From Halioglobus sp. (lineage in GTDB: Bacteria > Pseudomonadota > Gammaproteobacteria > Pseudomonadales > Halieaceae): a stretch of DNA of 56,344 nt. Positions within the stretch are counted from its first letter, which is position 1. Every line of letters begins with the position of its first letter. The notes under the pieces were generated by a model. The model did no database searches and had not been told where the DNA came from. It worked only from the letters and a program-made list of their open reading frames with translations. Shown here piece after piece: positions 38,853-46,381 of this stretch. Location: contig JAGRIH010000024.1 in the NCBI GenBank assembly GCA_020443345.1, forward strand, positions 1 to 56,344, written 5' to 3'. The position numbers and the translations under genes were made by a program.

Positions 38853-39302
38853 TCACGGCCCGCTCCAGGCATCGAGCACCTGCACGATCTGGTGCACGGT
38901 TTCTGCACCGCCAACCTCGCGCCAGTACACGCCACAACTGTGCCCGTCCGCGCTGGCGGCGAGAATGGCGGGGGGCAACTGTTCCAGTGCCGCAGGCACG
39001 GTAGCGCCCCCGCGCACGCTGCGCCAGCCCTGCGCATCGCGTCGCCAGGCCCCGGCCTGCACGCTGCCGGCCTGCCGCGGCGTGAGGCGCTTGCCGTAGT
39101 AAATGGTGTCGCCGATACGGCCGCTCTGGCGCGCGGCGGCGGCGCGGCCGGTTTCCGGCAATTGGCGAAACTCCACGAACAGGCCGTGAACGGCGGCGTA
39201 CTCCCGCAGACGCGCCTGTTCGCGCTGCCGCTTGCTCGGCACAAAATGCACCAGCGGTGCGAGCGCCAGGGCGATCACGAAAACAATGAGCAGGTAAATC
39301 AT
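38853..39302 (-). CDS. single-pass membrane protein of unknown function
   Basis: 149 aa. One N-terminal membrane helix (MIYLLIVFVIALALAPLVHF) is followed by SKRQREQARLREYAAVHGLFVEF and a soluble domain that looks cytoplasmic by the positive-inside rule. I do not recognise the family. Clean ATG start and normal composition argue for a real gene. It stands alone upstream of topA on the same strand, 118 bases away, with a possible terminator between. Confidence 0.7.
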   Translation of the reverse strand: MIYLLIVFVIALALAPLVHFVPSKRQREQARLREYAAVHGLFVEFRQLPETGRAAAARQSGRIGDTIYYGKRLTPRQAGSVQAGAWRRDAQGWRSVRGGATVPAALEQLPPAILAASADGHSCGVYWREVGGAETVHQIVQVLDAWSGP

Positions 39303-39437
39303 GGCGCCCTCGGCTGGAACACATCGATGGAGCGGACCTCAAGGGCGCAAGATACCGCAAAGCGCGTTGCCCGCGCGCCATTGTATGCTATAAATGCCGG
39401 TACAGGGTTTAATCCCGGCAAGGAGGGAGAAAGCGCG

Positions 39438-39872
39438 ATGTCTGAATACACAAATGTTCTGGTGGCCATCGATTTGAGTGAGGATTCCACACACGTGCTG
39501 CAGCGCGGCCAGGCGATCGCCCGCAACCACGGGGCGCAATTGCACCTGATCCATGTCATCGAGCCGCTGAGTTTCGCCTACGGCGGAGACATCCCCATGG
39601 ACTTCTCCGGTATCCAGGATGAAATCCAGCAGCAGGCGAACGCCCAACTGGAACGCCATGCGCAGAACCACGGTATCGACGCGCAGCATCGCCACCTCGC
39701 GCTGGGCCGGCCCGAAACGGAAATTCACGCCAGGGCCGAGGAACTGGGCGCCGACCTCATCGTGGTGGGCAGTCACGGCCGCTCGGGCTTTGCACTGCTG
39801 ATGGGTTCGACCGCCAATGGCGTGCTGCACGGTGCCAAGTGTGACGTACTGGCGGTGCGAGTACTCAAATAG
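39438..39872 (+). CDS. universal stress protein, UspA family
   Basis: 144-aa cytoplasmic protein starting MSEYTNVLVAIDLSEDS. The ATP-binding loop G-x2-G-x9-G-S/T is visible as GSHGRSGFALLMGST from 111. An excellent AGGAGGGAG lies about nine bases upstream of ATG 39438; the much longer open frame from 38679 is a shadow across other genes. Members respond to starvation and envelope or oxidative stress. Stands alone, converging with the glutaredoxin-like gene. Confidence 0.93.
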   Translation: MSEYTNVLVAIDLSEDSTHVLQRGQAIARNHGAQLHLIHVIEPLSFAYGGDIPMDFSGIQDEIQQQANAQLERHAQNHGIDAQHRHLALGRPETEIHARAEELGADLIVVGSHGRSGFALLMGSTANGVLHGAKCDVLAVRVLK

Positions 39873-39884
39873 CGAACAGGTGGG

Positions 39885-40124
39885 TCAGCAAGCCAGGAAT
39901 CCGGCCAGTTGCGCCGCGTCGAACGGCCAGTCGAGTTCCCGGCCGTCGGGGTGTCGCAATACCGGTATGCGTATACCGTAGCGTTCAAACAGCACGTCAC
40001 AGTCGCTGATATCCCGCTTGACATAAGTGCAGCTCACAGCGGCGGCCAGTTGCGAGCGCAGCAATTGCTCCGCCGTGTCACACAGGTGACAGGCCGAGGT
40101 GCCGTAGAGTATCAACTGTGCCAC
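39885..40124 (-). CDS. glutaredoxin-family thiol protein
   Basis: 79-aa thioredoxin-fold protein starting at GTG 40124 (AQLILYGTSACHLCD), with GGAG about nine bases upstream. The redox motif is C-H-L-C (C12, C15), followed by YVKRDIS and the cis-proline region RIPVLRHPDG. It is of the short DUF836/YbbN-like glutaredoxin type that reduces disulfides; partners are unknown. The open frame extends to 40166 but the extra residues do not fit the fold. Confidence 0.85.
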   Translation of the reverse strand: MAQLILYGTSACHLCDTAEQLLRSQLAAAVSCTYVKRDISDCDVLFERYGIRIPVLRHPDGRELDWPFDAAQLAGFLAC

Positions 40125-40185
40125 GCGTTCCGCTCCCTCCTGCCGCTGACGGTGCACACCGCACACGCCGCAACGAGGTTAAACC

Positions 40186-40998
40186 ATGGGGCATACTCTG
40201 AACAGTGCTGAACAGGACAGCTACGAAAGAAAACGCGCGTTTTTCGATCGCGTCCTCACTGTCTACGGCCGCAAACCGGCCTTGGAAGCCCTGCGCGATA
40301 CCGCGCTGACCTGCCACGCGGTGCACCTGGCGCACAGCAATCGCGAGTCGGGCATCATCGGTGCGATCCGCGAACAAGCGCAGGCGCGCGGTATCGCGAT
40401 CAAGCTGCACAGCCGCGACGAGCTGGCGCGGATTTCCAGGAACGGCAGGCAGGATCAGGGCGTGGCCGTGGACATCCTCTGCCCCGCCTTCAGGTCGGTG
40501 GACGCCTACCTCAGCGCCCTGCCGGGCGCACCGCCACAGCGCCTGCTGGCACTGGACGGTATCACCAACCCGCAGAACCTGGGCATGATCGTGCGCTCGG
40601 CCACCGCCGGGCGGATCGATGGCATTTTGTGGGCGCGCAAAGGCAATGCCGCGCTCGGCCCCCTGGTGGTCAAGGCCAGCGCCGGCACGCTGTATCGCGC
40701 GCCGCTGCTGGTGTGCGCCAGCCTGCCGCAGGCCCTGCAGCAGTGCGCCGCCAGGGGGGTGGAGATCTGCACACTGGCGGCACAGGCGCGCCACACCCTG
40801 TTCGAGCACCGCGCCGCGGGCCACTGTATCTATGTGCTGGGCAATGAATCGGAGGGCGTGTCCGAGGCGGTCAGCCAACTGGCAGACACCGCGCTATCCA
40901 TCCCCATGAGCAACCGCGTGGAATCGCTGAATGTGGCCGTAACGGCCGGCCTTATCGCCTATGCTCCGGCGCTTGCACGATCCTACCGCGAAAGGTAG
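40186..40998 (+). CDS. SpoU/TrmH-family RNA 2'-O-methyltransferase
   Basis: 270-aa SPOUT enzyme. An N-terminal substrate-binding domain (VYGRKPALEAL) is followed by the three SpoU motifs: NPQNLGMIVRSA, YVLGNESEGVS and IPMSNRVESLNVAVTAGL, which form the trefoil-knot S-adenosylmethionine site. It methylates ribose 2'-OH of rRNA or tRNA; the exact target (RlmB-like or tRNA) cannot be told from motifs. ATG start with GAGG. The 3' end overlaps the converging VWA gene by 16 bases. Confidence 0.9.
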   Translation: MGHTLNSAEQDSYERKRAFFDRVLTVYGRKPALEALRDTALTCHAVHLAHSNRESGIIGAIREQAQARGIAIKLHSRDELARISRNGRQDQGVAVDILCPAFRSVDAYLSALPGAPPQRLLALDGITNPQNLGMIVRSATAGRIDGILWARKGNAALGPLVVKASAGTLYRAPLLVCASLPQALQQCAARGVEICTLAAQARHTLFEHRAAGHCIYVLGNESEGVSEAVSQLADTALSIPMSNRVESLNVAVTAGLIAYAPALARSYRER

Positions 40999-42158
40999 GC
41001 CATGCCCTCTTCCAGGCCCTTGAGGGTCAGGGGGTACATGTGGCCCTCCATCAGTTCGTGGGTAATGGCCACGGACTGGGTGTACTCCCACTCGTCCCGG
41101 GGTAGCGGGTTGATCCAGATCACCTTGTCGTAGACCCCGCGCATGCGGCGCAGCCACAGCGCCCCGGGCTCCTCGTTCCAGTGTTCCACCGAGCCGCCGC
41201 TCTGCAGGATTTCGTAGGGGGACATGGAGGCATCGCCGACGAAAATCACCTTGTAGTCGTGGCTGTACTTGTGCAGGACGTCCAGCAGCGGGGTGCGCTC
41301 GTGGTGGCGCCGCACGTTGTTGCGCCATACGCTCTCGTAGATGAAGTTGTGGAAGTAGTAGTACTCCATGTGCTTGAATTCGCTGCGCGCGGCGGAAAAC
41401 AGCTCCTCGCACACGCGCACATGGGGGTCCATCGACCCGCCCACGTCGAAGAACAGCAGTACCTTTACCGCGTTGTGCCGCTCCGGCACCATCTTGATGT
41501 CGAGCAGCCCGGCGTTGCGGGCGGTGGAGCTGATGGTATCGTCCAGGTCCAGTTCATCGGCGGCCCCGGTGCGCGCAAACTTGCGCAGGCGGCGCATGGC
41601 GACCTTGATATTGCGGGTACCCAGTTCGACGCTGTCATCGAGGTTTTTAAAGTCGCGCTTGTCCCAGACTTTTACCGCCTTTTTATTGCGCCCGTTGGGC
41701 CCCACGCGAATACCCTCGGGGTGGTAGCCCTGCTGCCCGAAGGGCGAGGTGCCGCCGGTGCCGATCCACTTGTTGCCGCCCTGGTGACGCGCTTTTTGCT
41801 CCTCCAGACGCTTCTTGAACTCGTCGATGAGTTTATCCAGACCACCCAGGGACTCTATTTTGGCCTTGTCCTCTTCGCTGAGGTTCTTGAGAAACTCCGA
41901 GCGCAGCCAGTCGTCGGGAATCAGCGCTTCGATGATGTCATCCAGCGCTTCCAGCTCCCGGAAATGCAGGCCGAAGGCGCGGTCGAAGCGGTCGAAGTAC
42001 TTTTCGTCCTTGACCATGCAGGCGCGGCTGAAATAGTAAAATTCGTCCATGCTGCCAAAGGCGATATGGCGCTGGAGCCCCTCGAGCAAATCCAGCAGTT
42101 CCCGAGTGGTGACGGGCACCCCCGCATCCCTGAGCCCGTGGAAGAAGTTGATCAGCAT
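40983..42158 (-). CDS. VWA domain protein, CoxE-like
   Basis: 391 aa. The C-terminal half is a von Willebrand A domain with an altered MIDAS, D238-V-G-G-S242 (LLFFDVGGSMDPH), in place of DxSxS. The N-terminal half is helical and charged, with a Gly-rich linker about 128-160. Such proteins act with a MoxR ATPase, encoded 16 bases upstream here, in assembling or activating metal-containing or multi-subunit complexes. The client is unknown; no CO-dehydrogenase or other obvious target is near. Confidence 0.88.
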   Translation of the reverse strand: MLINFFHGLRDAGVPVTTRELLDLLEGLQRHIAFGSMDEFYYFSRACMVKDEKYFDRFDRAFGLHFRELEALDDIIEALIPDDWLRSEFLKNLSEEDKAKIESLGGLDKLIDEFKKRLEEQKARHQGGNKWIGTGGTSPFGQQGYHPEGIRVGPNGRNKKAVKVWDKRDFKNLDDSVELGTRNIKVAMRRLRKFARTGAADELDLDDTISSTARNAGLLDIKMVPERHNAVKVLLFFDVGGSMDPHVRVCEELFSAARSEFKHMEYYYFHNFIYESVWRNNVRRHHERTPLLDVLHKYSHDYKVIFVGDASMSPYEILQSGGSVEHWNEEPGALWLRRMRGVYDKVIWINPLPRDEWEYTQSVAITHELMEGHMYPLTLKGLEEGMAYLSR

Positions 42159-42174
42159 AGACCAGGCACAGCCT

Positions 42175-43020
42175 CTAGCGGCTCTCGCGGCGGTGCATAA
42201 AGGCCAGGCGCTCCAGCAGGTGTACGTCCTGTTCGTTCTTCAACAGGGCGCCGTACAGCGGCGGAATCGCCTTGCTGGGGTCGCGCTCCTTGAGAATCTG
42301 GTCGGGGATGTCGTCGGCCATCAGCAGTTTCAACCAGTCGATCAGCTCCGAGGTGGACGGTTTTTTCTTCAGCCCGGGAATGGAGCGCACATCGAAAAAC
42401 ACCTCCAGCGCCTCCTGCACCAGTTCCCGGGCGATAGCGGGATAATGCACCGCCACGATCTCGCGCATGGTGTCGCGGTCGGGAAACTTGATGAAGTGAA
42501 AGAAACAGCGGCGCAGGAACGCGTCGGGCAGCTCTTTTTCGTTGTTGCTGGTAATGATGATGATCGGGCGGTGTCTGGCCCTGATGGTCTGGCCGGTTTC
42601 GTAGACGAAGAACTCCATGCGGTCCAGCTCCACCAGCAAATCGTTGGGGAACTCGATATCTGCCTTGTCCACCTCGTCGATCAGCAGCACCACCTGCTCG
42701 TCGGCGTCGAAGGCATCCCACAGCTTGCCGCGCTTGATGTAGTTGGCGATATCGTGGACTTTGGCATCGCCGAGCTGTGAGTCGCGCAGCCGCGACACCG
42801 CATCGTACTCGTACAGGCCCTGCTGTGCCTTGGTGGTGGACTTGATGTGCCACTGGATCAGGCGCTTGCCCAGGCCCAGGGCCACCTCCTCGGCCAGCAT
42901 GGTTTTACCCGTGCCCGGCTCGCCCTTGATCAGCAGCGGGCGCTGCAGCGCCACCGCGGCGTTGACCGCCATGCGCAGATCGTCCGTGGCGACGTAGCGC
43001 TGTGTACCTTCAAACTTCAT
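42175..43020 (-). CDS. MoxR-family AAA+ ATPase
   Basis: 281-aa ATPase with Walker A GEPGTGKTMLAEEVA, Walker B VVLLIDEVDKAD, sensor IITSNNEKELPDAFLRRC with its arginine finger, and a C-terminal helical lid. ATG at 43020 gives MKFEGTQRYVA; a TTG two codons earlier is less likely. It is followed immediately by the VWA gene, the usual MoxR-CoxE pairing for chaperone-like maturation. Confidence 0.92.
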   Translation of the reverse strand: MKFEGTQRYVATDDLRMAVNAAVALQRPLLIKGEPGTGKTMLAEEVALGLGKRLIQWHIKSTTKAQQGLYEYDAVSRLRDSQLGDAKVHDIANYIKRGKLWDAFDADEQVVLLIDEVDKADIEFPNDLLVELDRMEFFVYETGQTIRARHRPIIIITSNNEKELPDAFLRRCFFHFIKFPDRDTMREIVAVHYPAIARELVQEALEVFFDVRSIPGLKKKPSTSELIDWLKLLMADDIPDQILKERDPSKAIPPLYGALLKNEQDVHLLERLAFMHRRESR

Positions 43021-43154
43021 GACCAATCACTCACCGTAGCGTCCGGGAAAACTGTACACCTTACCGACTGGCGCGAGCCGAAGCAACACGACTGCGGCGC
43101 ACTGCGTGTAGCGCACGGCGCACGCATCGACGCGGCAACGTGGGCCACAGCGGC

Positions 43155-43523
43155 TCAGCGCTCGGTCGCCGCGGGGGATGCGGCCCGGCGGCGGCGCCAC
43201 AGCCACCGGCCGAGCAGCAGCCCAAGCCAGGTGCCCAGCGCCACCAGTGCCATGGCGCCCAGCAGTCGCAGGGCGTGCTCGGCCCCGGCGTAGCCGACCG
43301 TCAGCAACTGGAAGACGGCGACGATCAGGGCGGGGGCCATGGTGGCGGCTTGCGGCGCGGGGTAGGCCGGCGTCAGCAGCAGGGCCGCCGCCAGCAACAG
43401 CGCCAGCACTCCCCAGGTCGGGGAGCAGCGTCGGCCCAGCCACCAGCCCAGACACAGCGCCACAGCGCAGGCCGCGCCGACATAAACGTAAATACCCGTC
43501 AAATAGGAACTGTTGCTAAGCAT
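43155..43523 (-). CDS. small multi-pass membrane protein, function unknown
   Basis: 122 aa from ATG 43523, overlapping the ycgN stop by 8 bases. Three to four hydrophobic helices (for example YVYVGAACAVALCLGWWLG and LLGAMALVALGTWLGLLLG) end in an Arg-rich cytoplasmic tail. No family recognised. Coupling to ycgN suggests it is the last gene of the ffs/dnaX-to-ycgN run. An ATG three codons upstream is also possible. Confidence 0.65.
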   Translation of the reverse strand: MLSNSSYLTGIYVYVGAACAVALCLGWWLGRRCSPTWGVLALLLAAALLLTPAYPAPQAATMAPALIVAVFQLLTVGYAGAEHALRLLGAMALVALGTWLGLLLGRWLWRRRRAASPAATER

Positions 43524-43971
43524 CGCTGTCATCCGTGTCCACCCAGTGGACAATGTACTGCTCGTAGCTATCGGGGTGCACGTGCGCCTCCGATACCGTG
43601 CGCCCGCCAAGCGACGACTGCGCACGGTGTACGCAAGCCCTGTCGCCGCTTAGCAGCGGGTGCCAGTCGGGCAGCGGTCGGTCCTGCCAACGCAGACGGT
43701 AGGCGCAGCTCGGCGGCAGCCAGTGCAGTACCTCGAGGTTATTTGGCCGCAAGACCACGCAATCGGGCACCCGCCGCGTTCGATTGACGTAGTCACTGCA
43801 GCGACCGGTCTGCACATCCAGCAGCCGACAGCGAACGGCGGTGTAGAATATTTTTCCGCTGTAGGCATCCTGCAATTTGTGCAGGCAGCACTTGCCGCAA
43901 CCGTCGCACAGCGCCTCCCACTGCGCGGCGGTGAGCTGCTGCAGCGGCTGTTCCCACCACCTGTCACTCAT
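43516..43971 (-). CDS. ycgN: YcgN/UPF0260 cysteine-cluster protein
   Basis: 151 aa from ATG 43971, nearly the length of E. coli YcgN. Conserved cysteines lie in LCDGCGKCCLHKL, then AVRCRLLD, GRCSDY, PDCVVL and ACVHR, a pattern suggesting metal or iron-sulfur binding. Function is unknown. The open frame extends to 44277, but the added part is out-of-frame shadow of ycgL. Overlaps ycgL by 4 bases. Confidence 0.9.
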   Translation of the reverse strand: MSDRWWEQPLQQLTAAQWEALCDGCGKCCLHKLQDAYSGKIFYTAVRCRLLDVQTGRCSDYVNRTRRVPDCVVLRPNNLEVLHWLPPSCAYRLRWQDRPLPDWHPLLSGDRACVHRAQSSLGGRTVSEAHVHPDSYEQYIVHWVDTDDSDA

Positions 43972-44240
43972 CCGGGGCGGCCTCCGCACACCGCACCGCC
44001 CGCTGCGGGGGGGGGCATCTGCAGGTAGTAACCCTGCTCGGCGATACCGGCCAGCACATCCGTGGCACGGGCCCGGGCCAGCTTCCGCTGGGGGTCGAGC
44101 AGGAGCGTCATGACCGGCTCGGCTGCCCCGAAGCGCTGCATGAGAGATGGTGGCACGTCGCTCAGACCGCGGGCGTGGTCGACGTAGAGGTACATCCCGG
44201 ATTTGCGCGAACTTTTGAATACCTGGCACAGCAGGGTCAT
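43968..44240 (-). CDS. ycgL: YcgL domain protein
   Basis: 90-aa protein starting MTLLCQVFKSSRKSGMYLYV, the defining N-terminus of the YcgL family, and continuing with LLLDPQRKLARA. Function is unknown, though the gene is often next to rnd and ycgN as here. ATG 44240 overlaps the rnd stop by 4 bases. The C-terminus is Pro/Gly-rich. Confidence 0.9.
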   Translation of the reverse strand: MTLLCQVFKSSRKSGMYLYVDHARGLSDVPPSLMQRFGAAEPVMTLLLDPQRKLARARATDVLAGIAEQGYYLQMPPPAAGGAVCGGRPG

Positions 44241-45364
44241 GGCGCCGCTTCCGCCAGTGCCTGGCGCAGCGGGGCAATCACCCGTGCGGCGCGCCATCCC
44301 GACCAGTGAACAGGCGGCTCATCGATCTCGCCGCGGACCTCGCGCAGCAGCAACTCACAGTCCCTGCTCGACAGCAGCGCCTCGGGGGCCACATCCAGTT
44401 CGCGGGCAATACCCCTGATCTGTTTCTTCAGTTTCCTGAGCCAGTCGCGCTGCCCGCTGTCCAGCGGGGCCGGCAGTGAGCGCGGCAGGTCAGTCTCCGG
44501 TGCCCGGCGCTGCGCGTCGAGCAGGTCCAGCAGCGCCCTGCCGTAGCGGCGCAGGACCGGTGGCGGCAGATCGGCCGCGCTCTGCAGTGCCGCCAGGGTG
44601 CGCGCATCGCACTGCGCCAGCCGCAGGCAAGCCCGGTCGTCGATGATCCAGCCGCGCGGCTTGTCGCGCTCGCGCGCGGTCTGCTCGCGCCAGCGGCACA
44701 CCGCCCGCAACACACCCAGTTCCCGGCGATCGAGCTGCCAGGCCAGCTTGATACGCGGGTAGTACTCCGCGGCCGGGCCACTCTGCACTGCGCTGGCATC
44801 GCGCCCATCCGCCAGCACCCAGTCGAGTCTGCCGTGCTGCACACACTGCTGCTGCAGCGTCTGCCACACCTGCAGCAGCCAGGTCACATCCTGGGCGGCG
44901 TAGTCGCACTGCGCGGCACGCAACGGCCGCTGCAGCCAGTCGGAGCGCGTCTCCCCCTTGGGCAGATCGACGGCGCAGATGTCCCGCACCAGGGCGCGGT
45001 AGCCCAGGCCGAAACCGCGCCCGAGCAGGGCGGCGGCGCGCTGTGTATCAAACAGCGGGGCCGGCAGAACTCCCAGCCAGTGCTGCAACACCTCCAGGTC
45101 TTCGCTCGGCGAGTGCAGCACCTTGATCACGTCGGGGTCGCACAATAGTCGCGCCAGGGGCGCGGGGTCGGTGAGCGACAGGGGATCGACCAGCCAGGCG
45201 GTGCCGTCCGCGGCGCCGTCGAAACACAACTGCACCAGGGCCACACGGGGGAAGAAGGTATTGCGCCGCATGAACTCGGTATCGACCATTACCGCTGCGC
45301 TGCCGGCATGCTGCGACAGCACCTCGCGCAGATGTACATCGGACTCGACCATGCACCAGCTCAT
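44237..45364 (-). CDS. rnd: ribonuclease D
   Basis: 375-aa 3'-to-5' exoribonuclease acting in tRNA 3' maturation. DEDD-type exonuclease: VDTEFMRRNTFFPRVALVQL gives the first Asp-Glu pair, followed by HSPSEDLEVL and YAAQDVTWLL for the remaining acidic residues. An HRDC domain (about 210-290) and a second C-terminal helical domain complete the family layout. ATG start, 19 bases after recR. Confidence 0.95.
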   Translation of the reverse strand: MSWCMVESDVHLREVLSQHAGSAAVMVDTEFMRRNTFFPRVALVQLCFDGAADGTAWLVDPLSLTDPAPLARLLCDPDVIKVLHSPSEDLEVLQHWLGVLPAPLFDTQRAAALLGRGFGLGYRALVRDICAVDLPKGETRSDWLQRPLRAAQCDYAAQDVTWLLQVWQTLQQQCVQHGRLDWVLADGRDASAVQSGPAAEYYPRIKLAWQLDRRELGVLRAVCRWREQTARERDKPRGWIIDDRACLRLAQCDARTLAALQSAADLPPPVLRRYGRALLDLLDAQRRAPETDLPRSLPAPLDSGQRDWLRKLKKQIRGIARELDVAPEALLSSRDCELLLREVRGEIDEPPVHWSGWRAARVIAPLRQALAEAAP

Positions 45365-45383
45365 GCTGTGGACCGGCCCCGCC

Positions 45384-45983
45384 CTACTCGACCCGCCGCC
45401 GGCCCGACAGGGCGTGCGCCAGGGTGGAGCCGTCGACGTATTCCAACTCGCCCCCCAGCGGCACGCCGTGGGCGATGCGCGACAGCCCGACGCCGTGCGG
45501 CTGCAGCATGTCGATCAGGTAGTAGGCCGTGGCCTCCCCCTCGACGGTGGGGTTGGTGGCCAGAATCACCTCCCTAATGCCCTCGTCGATAACCCGCTGG
45601 TAGAACGTTTCCAGGCCGATTTCCGCGGGACCGATACCGTCGATGGGCGACAGGTGCCCCATCAACACGAAGTACAGGCCGCGGTAGCCGCCGCTTTGCT
45701 CGATGGCCAGCACGTCTGCGGGGGTCTCCACGACACAGACGGTGGCGCTGTCACGGCGCTCGTCGGAACAGATTTCACAGATATCCAGCTCGGTGAAATT
45801 GCGGCACGCACTGCAGTGGCGGATGCGCGCCGCGGCTTCGTTCAAGGCCAGTGCCAGGGCCCGGGCACCGTCGCGGTCGCGCTCCAGCAGGTGCAGGGTC
45901 ATGCGCTGGGCGGATTTCGGACCGACGCCCGGCAGGCAGCGCAGGGCGTCGACCAGATGCTGCAGGGCGGGGCTGAATTTCAC
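45384..45983 (-). CDS. recR: recombination protein RecR
   Basis: 199-aa partner of RecO/RecF that loads RecA on gapped DNA. Helix-hairpin-helix [13 protein letters not shown], zinc finger [16 protein letters not shown], and a Toprim domain ([13 protein letters not shown]) are all present. GTG start, 19 bases after ybaB, in the standard dnaX-ybaB-recR order. Confidence 0.97.
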   Translation of the reverse strand: MKFSPALQHLVDALRCLPGVGPKSAQRMTLHLLERDRDGARALALALNEAAARIRHCSACRNFTELDICEICSDERRDSATVCVVETPADVLAIEQSGGYRGLYFVLMGHLSPIDGIGPAEIGLETFYQRVIDEGIREVILATNPTVEGEATAYYLIDMLQPHGVGLSRIAHGVPLGGELEYVDGSTLAHALSGRRRVE

Positions 45984-46002
45984 GGTACGCGGTACACCCC
46001 GA

Positions 46003-46326
46003 TCAAAACGGCAGCTTGAACCCGGGGGGCAGGTTGAGCCCCGCCGCCAGGCCGGACATGCCCTCGCGGCTGCGGGCCTCGACCTTGCGCACCGCGTCGT
46101 TTACCGCAGCGGCCAGCAGATCCTCGAGTATTTCCTTGTCCTCGCTGAGCACCGCATCGTCGATCGCTACGCGCTTGACGTCGTGGCGGCCGGTCATGAT
46201 GACCGACACCAGTCCCGCGCCGGACTCGCCGCGCACTTCCGCACTGGCCAGTTCTTCCTGCGCCTTCTGCATATCGGCCTGCATCTTCTGGGCCTGCTTC
46301 ATCATGTCAGAAATACTGCCTTTCAT
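46003..46326 (-). CDS. ybaB: YbaB/EbfC nucleoid-associated protein
   Basis: 107-aa DNA-binding protein with [19 protein letters not shown] at the start and a [21 protein letters not shown] core, both typical of YbaB/EbfC. It forms dimers that bind DNA. ATG 46326, with GGTGGAG upstream, preferred over GTG 46329. Lies between dnaX and recR. Confidence 0.95.
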   Translation of the reverse strand: MKGSISDMMKQAQKMQADMQKAQEELASAEVRGESGAGLVSVIMTGRHDVKRVAIDDAVLSEDKEILEDLLAAAVNDAVRKVEARSREGMSGLAAGLNLPPGFKLPF

Positions 46327-46381
46327 CACTCCACCGTGCTGTCGTTGGTTGGGTTACGGCCGCTGCACTACCGATCCCGCG

